NCBI GenBank assembly: GCA_032207245.1
Contig: CM063506.1
Coordinates: 22,687,551 to 22,751,550, forward strand
DNA from: Pardosa pseudoannulata
Taxonomy: Eukaryota; Arthropoda; Arachnida; Araneae; Lycosidae
Reading direction: 5' to 3'
Length of the DNA stretch: 64,000 bases
In this document: positions 45,853 to 59,474 of the stretch, one piece after another
Layout of the letters: each line of letters begins with the position of its first letter
Position numbering within the stretch: position 1 is the stretch's first letter
Notes under the pieces: generated by a model
The model's database searches: none
Seen by the model: the letters and a program-made list of their open reading frames with translations, nothing else
Told to the model about the DNA's origin: nothing
Position numbers and translations under genes: made by a program

Positions 45853-47086
45853 CAGTGGCGTGCGGTAGGTATTCATGCAGGGTGTGCAGAGAACATGGAT
45901 TTTCCAATAAATCTTTAATTATTGAGACATCTGAGTTCTCCATTCTGAAACGGGTTATTCATTATGAATATAAATTTAAAGATTACAATAAATAAAATAT
46001 TTACCTACGAGTAGTCGAGTTATAACTATAAAAACAGCTAAACTTATGAGAATACTACTAGCACTGAAGCAAAAATCATGTCTTTTGTTATATGGTGTCA
46101 TATCGGCGTTGAAAAAGCAACGCTTCGGGCTTTTACGAAAAACTTATATATTCAGAAAGCATAGCACCTCATGGCGACCGCCGCTGAGGTGCCGACAAAC
46201 CGAAAGTCTATTCCACATGCAGAGGATTTCGCTGCACGTTGGAACAATAGAGCATACTGTTTCTCGATCGGTCAGTGGATTAAATTATATTTATTAATTG
46301 TTTTTAACATTTGGAAAGCATATATTCTGCGAAAAACATCTTGACAATTTTTAAAAACAAAATCAGGGATATTGTGTTACATAATATAACTTATATAATG
46401 TCTGTAAGACACAATGAATGGTAAAATTTGGACTGTTCTGTTAAAATTCGTTTCTTTAAAACAAAACAACATTGTTCAACATTTCAGCTAATCATTTCAA
46501 TAAATATAATACATCACCGAAATTAATTTACCACACTAAAACATTTTACTTTATATTGATGAAATACTTCTTTTATATTTCCATGAAAACAAAATCTTAC
46601 AATATGTAAATTTAAACATTAACCGTCTGCAAAATCGTATGGTCAGTTAATCAGTTAAAAACCAAAAGCGCTTCAGCCCGTAAGTCTCCGCTCTAATACA
46701 ACACTTAATAAACCGTCCTTCGGATAATTCTGAATGCCAAGTGCAGAAAAAATAGCTGCACTTGCCTCAGTGCCATAGTATGCTGTTCTTCTCCAGTAGT
46801 CCATACATATAAAAAAGCGTGATTTTCAATTTAGTGCGCAGTGCGTACACATCAAAACTTCCTATGTTCGTTTGCTTTTGAACGCGCTACGTGATGCAGC
46901 ACCTAGTACCGCACGCACTGCGAGAATACAAGCAAGCAAATCAACATAATATTTGAATATATTATAAATAATATTTATTATATACCATATAAAGATAGGT
47001 AGACATAGGGGAAGAAAATTATTGTCCCTCATAGTTTTACCAGGATGTGCAGTGCACACCCTGCACATATGGAAAGCACGCCACTG
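45853..47086. mobile_element. hAT element, non-coding, perfect 8-bp TSD
   Basis: Starts CAGTGGCGTGCGG and ends GCACGCCACTG. Inverted similarity extends inward to ATGCAGGGTGTGCA. ATACATAT is duplicated at 45845-45852 and 47087-47094. The 1234-bp interior has no transposase that I can recognise. It contains a small hairpin (AAGTGCAG/CTGCACTT, near 46740-46770) and a GC-richer patch at 46085-46265. The clean duplication suggests a fairly recent insertion. Confidence 0.88.
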
Positions 47087-47094
47087 ATACATAT

Positions 47095-47524
47095 AGAAAA
47101 ACTATTCTGCAGTTCGATTTGAACAGTATACTGTCATTTCTACAATAGGACTTTTGTTCTTCTATTCGAAACACAAACTCCAGTGATACAATTCGAAAAC
47201 CACGTGACACAATTTCAAAATTCAACGTCTCGTGACTATTTAATTGGAAGCAATTTAGACCTCGAGTTTCAAAAAGAGTTTTACAGTTAGTTCTCCCTAA
47301 ACTAACCACCACCTGTTTCTGTCTGATTCTCCACCTGTCGGTGGTGACCCTTCGACAAGGCTCGACTTAGGCAGTCAGAAAACAGACTGTGTTGCATTTT
47401 CTTCTATTTACAACCACATATCTTTGTTTTCCAGTTTGTTAATTATAAAATCCAAATAAAGAAGTAGATTTATTGGGGAGGATGATCTTCGTTGTTCTTT
47501 GTTATGACTATCACGAGAATTTCT
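47095..47524. other. Unclassified stretch before the gap
   Basis: No gene. Short inverted words (CACCTGTCGGTGG and GTCAGAAAACAGAC) occur at 47330-47395. Confidence 0.4.
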
Positions 47525-47624
47525 NNNNNNNNNNNNNNNNNNNNNNNNNNNNNNNNNNNNNNNNNNNNNNNNNNNNNNNNNNNNNNNNNNNNNNNNNNNN
47601 NNNNNNNNNNNNNNNNNNNNNNNN
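47525..47624. other. Assembly gap, 100 N
   Basis: Exactly 100 undetermined bases, the conventional placeholder for a gap of unknown size. Block B begins on its right side in the middle of a repeat whose left part exists at 15.3-16.5 kb. Open frames drawn through it are meaningless. Confidence 0.99.
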
Positions 47625-47679
47625 ATATTCCTTACGGGGCCATTTTCGGGGTTATATACAAAATACCTACATTAGTTTC

Positions 47680-48181
47680 TGAAGCAATAAGTTACATTCA
47701 GTTCAGCTTTTTTATACCTCTTCCCGTGAGCCAACGTCAAAGACATATCAAAACAGGACCGGTTTGAACTAGTAAGAAACTTCGGACTTCTCCCAACCAA
47801 CAGAAGAGCCCGTTGGTTTGGCGGGATTCTGACTCCTCCGTTCTTACTGGGCCTTTTTTTTCTCCGCGAGGCAGTCAGATTTTTTTAGAGGACAAGGTTG
47901 TTACCAGAGGACAGAACAGCGTGAAAGCTGCTGGTATCCACTGCTTGCTGGATAGACATTTTGGAGCGATACGAGAAAAAGGAAAAGCGACGCCATTTTT
48001 TAGGGCCAACGCCGAGTCGAGAGGAGTCTTCGATATCTACAAATGATAAGTTGTATTCCAATTGTATTCTTTAGGCATTTAATTATATAAAATCATTTAA
48101 TCAAGACATATTTGTCCATGTGTTTTTAATGAGTTTTAATTTCTTATTCTTAAACACTAAATCAACGTAACATTATTTTAC
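47680..48181. mobile_element. Block B copy of the AGTTTC-flanked insertion
   Basis: Counterpart of 16578-17082, with AGTTTC at 47674-47679 and 48182-48187. The interior differs from A by substitutions and short deletions, and the long open frame of A is not conserved, arguing against coding. Confidence 0.45.
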
Positions 48182-48236
48182 AGTTTCCCAATTTAGTTTA
48201 CTTTTCCTTACACACACACACATATGTATACACATA

Positions 48237-51200
48237 TTACTTTGACGAAAACATATTTCTTCTAAATAAGTCTCAATAATATATATACTCAAGATATTTA
48301 TTATTAACAATCTTTTTTAAATACTTTAACAACAATTATAAATAACCTAAGAAACCATTTAAGATAAAAATGGCTGAACTAGAGAATATTTCAATCTGTA
48401 CATTAAAATTACTCTAATGAAAACAATTTTTTTTATAAATAACTTTAAATTAATGTATTACAAAAATTATGTAATTTCACCATCATTTTAAGATAAAAAT
48501 GGCTGAACTAGAAATATTTAACAATCTGTAATTAAATTACTCTAATGAAAACAATTTTTTCTTATAAATAACTTTAAATTAACAGTTTATAAGAATAATT
48601 GGTAATGTTTATCATTTTAAGATAAAAATGGCTGAACTAGAGACTATACTAGAGACTACTTACTTTAACGGAAAACAATTGTTTCTATAAATAATTTTTA
48701 AATTAACAGTTTATAAAAATAATTGGTAATGCCTAACATTTTTGGAAGATAAAAATGGCTGAACTAGAACTACTTTACTTTAACGGAAAACAATTGTTCT
48801 TATAAATAATTTTAAATTAACAGTTTATAAAATAATTGGTAATGCCTAAAATTTTTGGAAGATAAAAATGCTGAACTAGAGACTATACTAGAGACTACTT
48901 ACTTTAACGGAAAACAATTGTTCTTATAAATAATTTTAAATTAACAGTTTATAAAAATAATTGGTAATTTCTACCATCATTTTAAGATAAAAATGGCTGA
49001 ACCAGAGAATATTTAACAGCCTTACATTAAATTACTTTATGAAAACAATTCTTTGTTCTTAAAATAATTTAAATTAATTTTATAAAAATTTGGTAATGTC
49101 CACCAACTTAAGATAAAAAAATGGTTGAACTGGAGAACATTTAACAATCTACATTAAATTACTTTAACGGAAACAATTTCTTATAAATAACTTTCTTAAT
49201 AGTTTATAAAAATAATTGGTAATTTCCACCATCATTGGAAGATAAAAATGGCTGAACTAGAGACTATAACTAGAGACTACTTACTTTAACGGAAACAATT
49301 TTTCTTATAAATAACTTTAAATTAACAGTTTATAAAAATAATTGGTAATGGCCTATCATTTTTGGAAGATAAAAATGGCTGAACTAGAGAATATTTAACA
49401 ATCTGTAATTAAATTACTTTAACGAAAACAATTCTTTCGTATAAATAATTTAAATTAACAGTTTATAAAAATAATTGTAATGTCTACCAAATATTTTAAG
49501 ATAAAAATGGCTGAACTAGGGAATATTTAACAATCTTTGAATTAAATTACTTTTGATGAAAACAATTCTTTGTTCTAAATAATTCTAGCATAATAATTTA
49601 TATAAAATATTTGTAATGTCCACCAATACCTGAAGGTAAATAAAAATGGCTTGGACTGAGAACATTTTTAACAATCTTACATTAAATTACTTTAATGAAA
49701 ACAATTCTTTCTTATAAAAATCTTTAAATTGATAGTTTATAAAAATAATTTGTAATTTCCACCATCACCTTAAGATAAAAATGGCTGAATTAGAGAATAT
49801 TTATACAATTTGTACATTAAATTACTCTAACGGAAACAATTCTTTTTTTTAAATAACTTTAAATTAACAGGTTATAAAAATAATTGGTAATATCTATCAT
49901 CATTTTAAGATAAAAATGACTGAACTAGAGAATATTTAACAATCTGTGAATTAAATTACTTTGACGAAAACAATTCTTTGTTCTAAATAAGTCTAGCTTA
50001 ATAATTTATATAAACAGTCTGCAATGTCCACCAATACCTGAAGATAAATAAAAATGGCTGGATTGGAGAACATTTAACAATCTTACATTAAAATACTTTT
50101 ACAACAATTATTTCTTATAAATAACTTTTAGTTGGTAGTTTATAAAATATATTTGTAATTTCCATCATCACCTAAAGATATAAATGGCTAAACTAGAGAA
50201 TATTTTAACAATCTGTACATTAAATTATTTTAACGGAAACAATTCTTTAATATATATATATAACTTTAAATTAACAGTTTATAAGAATAATTGGTAATGT
50301 CTACCATCATTTTAAGATAAAAATTGGTGAACTAAAGAATATTTAACAATCTATGCATTAAATTACTTTAACAGAAACAATTTTTTTTTTATAAAAAATT
50401 TTTAAAGTAACAGTTTATAAAAATAATTGGTAATGTCTACCATCATTTTAAGATAAAAATTGGTGAACTAAAGAATATTTAACAATCTATGCATTAAAGT
50501 ACTTTGACGAAAACAATTCTTTGTTCTGTATAAGTCTAGCTTAATAACATATATAAACAGTTTGTAATGTCCACCAATAACTGAAGATAAATAAAAATGG
50601 CTAGACTGGAGAACATTTAACAAACTTGCATTAAATTACTTTAACGAAAACATTCTTTCTTATAAATCGCTTTTACTTAATAGTTTATAAAAATTATTTG
50701 TAATGTCCACCATCAACTTAAAATAAAAATAGCTGAACTAGAAAATATTTAACAATCTGTAAATTAAATTACTTTCACGGAAACAATTATTTTTTATAAA
50801 TTATAAATTAACATTTTATAAAAATAATTGGTAATGTTTATCATTTTAAGATAAAATAGTTAACAATCTGTACATTAAATTATTTTAACGGAAACAATTC
50901 TTTAATATATATATATAACTTTAAATTAACAGTTTATAAGAATAATTGGTAATGTCTACCATCATTTTAAGATAAAAATTGGTGAACTAAAGAATATTTA
51001 ACAATCTATGCATTAAATTACTTTGACGAAAACAATTCTTTGTTCTGAAAAAGTCTATTTTAATAATTTATGTAAACAGTTTGTAATGTCCACCAATACA
51101 TGAAGATAAATAAAAATGGCTGTACTGGAGAACATTTAACAATCTTACATTAAATTACTCTAACGAAACAATTCTTTCTTATAAATATCTTTTACTTAAT

Positions 51201-53335
51201 AGTTTATAAAAATTATTTGTAATTTCCACCATCACCTTAAGATAAAAATGGTGGAACTAGAGAATATTTTACAATCTGTACATAAATTACTCTAACGGAA
51301 ACAATTCTTTCTTTTAAATAACTTTAAATTAGCAGGTAATAAAAATAATTGGTAATGTCTATCATCATTTTTAGATAAAAATGGCTGAACTAGAAAATAT
51401 TTAATAACATGTACATTGAATTACTTTAACGGAAACAATTCTTTCGTAACTTTAAATTAACAGTTTTATAAAAATAATTGGTAATGTCTACCATCATTTT
51501 AAGATAAAAATTGGTGAACTAAAGAATATTTAACAATCTATGCATTAAATTACTTTGACAAAAAACCATTCTTTCATCAAATAAGTCTAGCTTAATAATT
51601 TATATAAACAGTCTGCAATGTCCACCAATACCTGAAGATAAATAAAAATGGCTGGATTGGAGAACATTTAACAATCTTACATTAAAATACTTTTACAACA
51701 ATTATTTCTTATAAATAACTTTTAGTTGGTAGTTTATAAAATATATTTGTAATTTCCATCATCACCTAAAGATAAATACTGAAATAGAGAATATTTTAAC
51801 AATCTTACATTAAATTACTTAACGGAAAACAATTTTTCTTTTAAAAAACTTTAAATTGAATTATAAAAATAATTTTAATGTTTTCATTTTTAAGATAAAA
51901 TGGTGGAACTAGAGAATTTAACAATCTGTACATTAAATTACTTAATGAAAAACAATGTTTTATAAAAAATTTTAAATTCAGTTTTAAAAATAATTGGTAA
52001 TTCTACCATCATTTTAAGATAAAATAGCTGAACTAGAAATATTTAACAATCTGTAATTAAATTACTTTGAAGAAAACAATTCTTTGTTCGTATAAGTCTA
52101 TTTAATAATTTATATAACAGTTTGTAATGTCCACCAATATCTGAAGATAAATAAAAAGGCTGACTAGAGAACATTTAAAATCTTAAATTAAATTACTTAA
52201 CGAAAAAATTCTTTTCTTATAATCGCTTTTAATAATAGTTTATAAAAATTATTTGTAATTTCCACCATAATAATAAAATAAAAATGCTGAAATAGACATT
52301 TAACAATCTGTACATTAATTACTTTAAGGAATTTTTTTTATAAAAAATTATAAATTAACATTAAAAAATAATTGTTGTTTAACATTATTTTAAGATAAAA
52401 ATGTGAACATTTTACAATCTGTACATTAAATTACTTTAACGAAACAATCTTCGTATAAATAACTTTAAATTAACAGTATAAGAATAATTGGTAATGTCTA
52501 CCATTATTAAGATAAAACTGAACTAGAGAATATTATTATCTGTCATTAAATTACTTTGAAAAGCTTTGTTTCTTAAAGTATCTTAATAAAATTTGTAATG
52601 TCCACAATACCTGAAGAAATAAAAATGGCTGAACTGGACATTTAACATCTTACATTAAATTACTTTAACGAAAACAATTCTTTTCTTATAAATAACTTAC
52701 TTGATATTTTATAAAAATTATTTGTAATATCCACCATCACCATAAAATAAAAAATGGCAGAACTAGAAATATTTTATAAATCTGTACATTAATTAATCTA
52801 ACGGAAACAATTCTTTCTTTTAAATAACTTTAAATTAGCAGTTATATAAATAATTTGTAATGTCCATCATCATTTAGATAAAAATGGCTGACTAGAGATA
52901 TTCACAATATGTACTTTGAATTACTTTAACGGAAAGAATTCTTTCGTAACTTTAACAGTTATAAAAAATAATTGGTAATTTTACCATTTTAAGTAAAATG
53001 GAGAACTACAGAATACTTAACATTGTGAATTAAATTACTTTGAAAACAATTCTTTGTTCTAAATAAGTGCTTAATAATTTATATAAACAGTTTGTAATGT
53101 CCACTAATACCTGATGATAATAGAAATGGCTGGACTGGAGAAAATCTAACAACTTACATTAAATTAATTTAACGAAAACAATTCTTATTAAAAATAGTTT
53201 TACTTATTAGTTTATAAAAATTATTTGTATTGTCATCATCATTAAAATAAATAAATAGTGTGGACTGGAGAATTTATAATCTTACATTAAAATAATTTTA
53301 ACGAAACTTTCTTCTAAATATTCGACGAAATGGTT
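48237..53335 (+). repeat. Satellite array B
   Basis: Same monomer and same start (mid-monomer after a (CA)n run) and end as array A. The marker variant GTCCACCAA recurs at 49098, 49618, 50026, 50569, 51088, 51620, 52129, 52600 and 53099: spacings 520, 408, 543, 519, 532, 509, 471 and 499. Four-monomer units dominate. The two shortest four-monomer units lie at 52.1-53.1 kb, where small deletions are densest. Confidence 0.92.
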
Positions 53336-53921
53336 TGATTAATGAATTTGAGGAACGTTGACTATAACTTTAATGAAGAAGTTGAGCTAAACACCATTAA
53401 CTTCCCTTCTCCTCAAATCACCGTATAGACTTCTCTAGTGGTGCAGCTTTCCCGTGATCCTTATATATGTCTAATTACCATGAATTCTTATGCAAGTCAT
53501 ACCTTATGGTAGTCACTGATAAGGAGAGATAGGGAATCCTCGAGACATTTCGAGTCAAGTTTGGGGTGAAATATCACTCACGTAATGACCACTATAAGGG
53601 ACGCAACATTAAGTTTACTTTCCGGGGAACGTCTCGAAGCACTGATCTCAAATGACGATTGAATTCAGCCGTATGCCTTATAAATTCATAAATACCGTTC
53701 AGAAGAAAGAGTAAATACATAATAGTTCGTTGGTTCGAAAAATATATTACTGATTACACTTTTGCGTGTTGTCCCCAGATAATATTGACCGATTGTATAT
53801 CTCTTAATGTGGATATGTAACTGCCATATTGAATTTTTTCTTGTTTAATGTTAACTTATTGAGAAAATGCAATTCCGTTTGGTTGGCTCAAATTTTCAAA
53901 ATTTTTATTTAAATTGCACAT
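53336..53921. other. Right flank of satellite B
   Basis: Counterpart of 21641-22239, nearly unchanged in its first 350 bases. No gene seen. Confidence 0.5.
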
Positions 53922-53933
53922 ATGATAGAGTGA

Positions 53934-54615
53934 ATGTGGAGAAAACAAAATATATGTATTGTGGTAAGATAGAAAAAACCATCCCCAAATTCTTTGAAAT
54001 AGATTCTTTTAAATTTGAATCTGTAAAAAATTTTACCTACCTAGGATCAGAAATAAACTGCCAAAATGACATAAATCCTGAAATTAGAAAAGAATTACTG
54101 CCGCCAATAGCTGTTTTTTTGGTTAAAGATCACTACTGAAATCCTACTTCATAAAAAGAAACACAAATATATTACTGTATAAGGTATTGATCAAGTCAGT
54201 TTTGACTTATGTCTCGGAGACTTGGACCCTAACAAGAAAGAAGATTGAAAAGAAAAGATGTTGGCAACCTTCGAAGAAGATCCTGCGAACCATCTTTGGT
54301 GCTGTCTTTGAAAATAACAACTGGAGAAAAAGATATAATTTTGAATTATATAGATCTTTAACAGTGATGATGTTATCAATCTATAAAGCTGAATAGAATG
54401 AGATGGGCAGAATATAATGAGAATGACCCAGAACGAACAATTTGAGGGTTTTTAATGCACCTTCCAATAAAAGACCAAAAGGAAGGCCTAGAAAGGTGGA
54501 AAGAATGTGTGGATGAAGATTTTGCCATCTTAAGTAAAGAACTGGAGATCAATTGCAGAAGGGCAGATTGGGAAAAGTCTAAGGAAGGCCCAGGCCCCTT
54601 GTGTCAATGCCTGTG
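53934..54615 (+). pseudogene. LINE reverse transcriptase fragment, block B copy
   Basis: Same insertion as 22252-22968, with ATGATAGAGTGA on both sides (53922-53933, 54616-54627). Many one- to several-base deletions break the frame further, for example in the GRPK region and before the tail. Motifs NVEKTKYMYCGK, FTYLGSEINCQND and LIKSVLTYVSETWTL remain. Confidence 0.85.
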
Positions 54616-54914
54616 ATGATAGAGTGAGAAATTCTATAGCATGCTATTTTTCTCTTTAAATAAAAATTAAGAAAAATATATTAAATTTTAAATTATTTAT
54701 TAGATTTTGATATACTTATTTTTTAACGCATTTAAGAACACATAATAGACATAAATTCTAAAAAAAAAGGGAAAATAGCATTGTAGAGAATCTGTTGCTC
54801 TAACACATGGTCTAGGTTTTTCTTAAAATTATTAAGAGAATTCTTTAAAGAAACTCTTTAAAAGAATTCTTAAAATACAACCAACCAGATTATTCTAATT
54901 TTCCCAAAGGTTAA

Positions 54915-55070
54915 ATTGGGATTAATAGATTCTACTGTTGCTATTGTGGTTAACATTTTCGCAGGAAACGGCTTAAAGCTGATTCCGAAAAGCTACGAAC
55001 ATCTATACAAAGGGTACGTTTCGCAGCGGAATTGTACCGAGAGCAGCGGCTACATTCAGCCATCGTTCGT
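54915..55070 (-). mobile_element. Scrambled SINE
   Basis: Counterpart of 23876-24052. Tail and body are partly deleted, and the B-box region is replaced by GGGTACGTTTCGCAGCGGAA and following bases, which belong to a locus at about 25049-25080 in unit 1. The A-box side (CATTCAGCCATCGTTCG) remains. Confidence 0.55.
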
Positions 55071-56250
55071 ATAATTATTAATGATCAATAATCCAATTAT
55101 TGTATACCAATCTTCAGAGATATACTGTAATAAGCAACTGGACAAAAATATTTTATCAAAGTAAATTTTAATTTTTACAATAAACTCAGACAAAGCTAGA
55201 CGATTATCAAATTAAAATTTTATTTGAAGAAATATCTGCCTACGTATTGTTAATCGTAAATGTATTTTGGTTTTATATTGTGTAATTCAATGCACTGGCA
55301 AGAAAATAAATATTGGCTCCTTACATGGTTTTAGGTCACTAATTTTTAGCATTTAAAGATGTATCCAAATATTATTACGATTGGTGTTATGTTTGGCGAC
55401 TTGTCACTAGAACCTTCGAGAACATTCCAGTCTTTTGAAAGCTATATAAGGCTGCGGATTCAGCTTTTAAGGAGTCAGTCAGTCACTTAAAAAATTGTTT
55501 GTGTACACACGTCATGGTGTGAGAGAGTTTTGTATTGTCGCCAACCTATGTTTCTCGCCATTGGCTGTTTTACAAAGTTGTTTTACACGTTTACACGTTT
55601 TTATTTGAAAACATAAAACTGTTACTCTGCTGTCCTATATTGAAAACTACTCAATCCGCGAACTTACACTTGGGCAATTCTTTACAGTATATTCTAGTAA
55701 CCAATTTTCGAGCAATGATACCAACAACAAAAGAACAGTCGTTTATTGATGTCTACTAACACATAAATAAACAGATTTAATGGTTTTTGTATTTTTTTCA
55801 AATTTTTATTTTGTTACAATATCAATACAAAAAATTCCATAAGTTTTTATCACATGACGAAAATCGTGTTTAAATTTGTAGATTTGATTATGTGAATTTG
55901 TGCAGCGATAACATTTCCTTGGCATTTAAAAATTCCTCATAATAAAAACTCCTTATCTGTTTATTAATATAGATATTAACTGTATGTTTAGACTTATATT
56001 TTCGAAAGGGGTTAGCGTTTGTAGATCGTATCTCACTTCCCATGTATATACTTAACTGTTGATACTTAAAATGTTGTACACTTTCAAAAATAAAATTATT
56101 AATTTTCAAAGGAGATTTGACATAATTTTGTTTAAGCCAAAATTTTGTTTTTTTTTAATAAAATTCTTAGACTTATCCTTTAGTGGCATATATTTGTAGA
56201 CAGTAAATGGCTTTGCACATGTGTCACTTATTTGTACTTAGCAAAATAGT
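55071..56250. other. Diverged counterpart of 24053-25040 plus LINE scrap
   Basis: Similarity to block A is interrupted by many substitutions, unlike the rest of B. The candidate promoter core is at 55443-55480. After about 55945 it jumps to the equivalent of about 27080, leaving only a short LINE piece (minus-strand NNFIFESVQHFKY, near 56070-56109). Confidence 0.5.
55443..55480 (+). promoter_or_regulatory. TATA plus initiator, block B copy
   Basis: TATATAAG at 55443-55450 and TCAGTC at 55475-55480, spacing equal to that in block A. No downstream gene recognised. Confidence 0.3.
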
Positions 56251-57104
56251 AACATAGAATAGCAACGTCATCGCCCCCGATCGATTTTTAATCATCGCTA
56301 CTAATGTAAATGTATGATAGCCAGAGCGATTTACTTATCTTGTCAAACGGCTATATACAGCAAATCAGTTGAGTTTAGACATTCAAATGCAAGTTAGTGT
56401 TGTTTAAATCCCATCTATTGAAAAAATCATTATACATATCCCAAATATGAAATATACTGTTGATAGTTTAAATTTGAATAACGAAATTTACTGCTACATC
56501 ATATTTAGAATTATAGATAAGCTAATAGAAGAGTTTTCTTCTAGATTTGACGATTTTGCAGCATTAGAACCGTTCTATTTTTTCATAAATATTCAATGTT
56601 ACTGAAGATGATGTCCTTGAATTAGTTTCAGTGTTTTGAGCTTCATAATATCGAAGACCTAGAATTAGAAATAATAAACTTGCAAAGTGATATTATTTTA
56701 AAAGCGCATAGTAATGATAAAATGTTTTGATTTAGTCGATGAAAATAGTATCCTATTTTAAGGAAATGTGTGCTAAAAATTTATTATATTGTGCAACACA
56801 TACAATTGCGAGTCTTTGTTCTCAAATATGAAAATTTGAAATCAAAATACCGAACAAAGCTTAATGACTCACATTTAGATAATTGTTTAAGGACGGAACT
56901 CTAAATATATCAATTATAAGAAATTAGCTGAAAATATGGACACCCAAGTGTCACACTGAATTATATGGATCATTATGTATGACACCAACAAAATAAAGTT
57001 ATAAAAAATCTGTTTTTTTAATGCCTATTTATACCTGTTGATTATCTGTAAAATAGCGCTCGGTTTTTTTCAAATTTAGTATTGCGTTCTGACAAATAGG
57101 TTGC
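56251..57104 (+). mobile_element. hAT relic with transposase C-terminus, absent from block A
   Basis: The reverse complement of the family at 7802-8449 but longer inside. On the plus strand broken frames read FHNIEDLELEI and then YENLKSKYRTKLNDSHLDNC, the C-terminal dimerisation region of hAT transposases of the ZBED5/GTF2IRD2 type. It ends in TQVSH followed by a stop. Block A reads AAAATAGTAGACGATAGAGC here without it. Both termini are eroded, so the target duplication is unclear. Confidence 0.7.
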
Positions 57105-57921
57105 GACGATAGAGCTACGAATCATCCAAACAATCAGCTAGGCTCAAAGAAAAGTATATAGTGCAGTAGATTTTTGTTTTGGTCTAGAGAAGGCTGTAGA
57201 AAAGAATGTTTAACCGAAAATAATACTATCGAAACAAAATTTATTTTTCTCTGAAGCCTCCAAATGAAGTTGAAATAACTTTTCAGGGGAATTCAACCGC
57301 ATAAAAAAATATATAAACGGAAAAAGAGTTCTCCTGTACTGAAACTTTCATTTCTGCTAAACTAACATTCCAAATTGAATCACTTGCCAACCTTGTCCAC
57401 TTATTATTAGATTATGGTTCGAAATGTCTAAATTTGATTCTGGAATTCGACTTTTTATTTTTTCTATATATATAAAAGGAGAACAACGATTCCACGGTTG
57501 TCGGAGGTATAAAGAAAGCTATAGAGTCACTGTAAATGCTTCAACTGCTCTAATTTCTCATTATTGTCAGTAATTTCAGCTATTTCTCCATTTTCTACTA
57601 CATTCTGGTATTTTTCTACTTTTCTACTTTTTGTATAATTTTCTTATCTTTAATCAAATATATGGAGTAGCATAAAGATAATAGTAAGCATTCATCCATG
57701 TATTGGGTCTAAGTTATGAATTTACTAGGAATTTGAATTAGTAGGGTCTGAAACCTGCCCTGTATATGAGTGTGAGTACCACAACACTAGCTTAAATCCA
57801 CTCTATTATTTTTACTTAAAATGCTAATATAGTCGCACTTGCTCTGAAAACACTAATAGTACATTATTATAATAAATAATATTAATTATTGTAATATAGT
57901 AATTACATTATTATAATATAA
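57105..57921. other. Non-coding sequence shared with 27355-28190 and 31105-31934
   Basis: Close match to both tandem units. No gene. Confidence 0.5.
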
Positions 57922-59007
57922 TCCCCCATATAATAATAGCCTAAGTTATCTGTCCGTCTCAGTTATCATCCAATTTATGAAGCGGTTGGACCTGGAATGG
58001 ATAGAGGCATCCCTTCAAAGCAAATAAAGTTTATCTTCTCCTAACAATCGATCCGATTCTAAAATAAATTGGTATAAATAGGCTCCATATCACAGCAAAA
58101 AATACTGTCGTTTTTAAAATTTCGAAATCCACACCCTTCCCCATTTTCGAGAGTTTAATGCCATTATTTCAAGCCCTATTTTCCCCGGTTAAGAGCAGGC
58201 GATTAAATTTATCCATTTATCACTTAATAAATAGGTAAAAATAACAATTTTTTCTAGCATTGTGACATCATTAATTTAAACATCTCATTTAATATTTCAT
58301 ATTTTAAACTATTTAAATATCGTCTACACTATTTTAATATCTTTTATCACTGAACTTAGATATTACGTAAATGATTTTCTTTTATATTTGGCTTAAATAA
58401 TAGATTAGGTACATACGTGATAATTTTAAATGGATCATCGATTAATTTTTGTTGCAACGAAAATGTTATCACCGGTATTAACAATAAATTCTTTTCATAT
58501 AAGTCTAGGTTTGGTTTGGTTTGGAGCGCTACGGTCTACTTTTTGCAACACGACGGCTAATGAGACCTACAGCTTAAAGCCGATTCCGAACGGCTACGAA
58601 CAACCATGCCACAGTGGGATTCGAACCCACGAACTCTGGTACCATGAACTGTGGAAAGTCAGCACTCTAACCAATCGGCCATTCGCCCATATAAGTCTAG
58701 GAGTCTATTTCATGGACTAATAAATATCTAACTTTTAATTTATATATTTGGAAATTAAGAAGTTTTTTCTTTCGTGTGTTTGTTTTTACATGTAACCACA
58801 ATGTTTGACTAAATGAATTCAATGTGATACTAAACTGCATTCACAGGATCGGGAAACTCTAGGAGTATGACGATAAATAAATTATAGAGAGTGAACCAGA
58901 TAATTCTCAGTCAAAAAGAAAAACATTTTTTACCTGCTTCATTGGATACTTAATTCTGGAATATTAAAAATTTTACTAATCCCGTCATATGATGGGCTAT
59001 ATGCTAG
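57922..59007 (+). mobile_element. Helitron with nested SINE, block B copy
   Basis: Counterpart of 31935-33028, from TCCCCCATATAATAATAG to CTAG at 59004-59007. The SINE sits at 58510-58687 between the same CATATAAGTCTAGG duplications (58496-58509, 58688-58701). Confidence 0.85.
58510..58687 (-). mobile_element. tRNA-derived SINE, block B copy
   Basis: Same insertion as 32527-32703. The head contains a small internal duplication (CATGAACTGTGGAAAG) and the body lacks a few bases of the GACCGGGG region. Confidence 0.85.
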
Positions 59008-59474
59008 TAATATTAATAGTGCAACATTATTACTATTTTTGTTGTAAACAAAATTAATTTTAATTAAATATACCAGTTTAAACAGGATATTTTTGAAAAT
59101 ATTTGACAGGAAATATTTTCTAGCATATTATGATAACTACAAATAAATAAAGTTTCGTCTGTATTCAAATCTAAAAAGAAATATTGTTTCGTTGTACCTT
59201 TGACGTTCCTGAATAACAATTGCGAAAAATTCGATGTTCAGATTTCAACGGAAATAGCCATTTTGGTCTGCATGAATCCATTTTTGTAGACTTCAGCTCT
59301 TAGTCTATAGTTTTCTCAACATTTTTGTAATTTCTTTTTATTAAAGTGACAAATGACAAAAATTTAAGATCAGGGTACAGATGCGATATTTACATTCCGG
59401 CTTTTGTCGCCAAATTCAGCGGTTTTTTGCTGCTTAACCTTTTGTTGCTTAAATTTTTACGTAATCCTATATAA
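59008..59474. other. Non-coding sequence shared with 33029-33515
   Basis: Counterpart of block A with scattered deletions. It ends with the left remainder of the 80-bp tandem repeat. Confidence 0.5.

Noticed and set aside
47473..47767. Open frames across the gap
   Set aside because: They run through undetermined bases and have no meaning.
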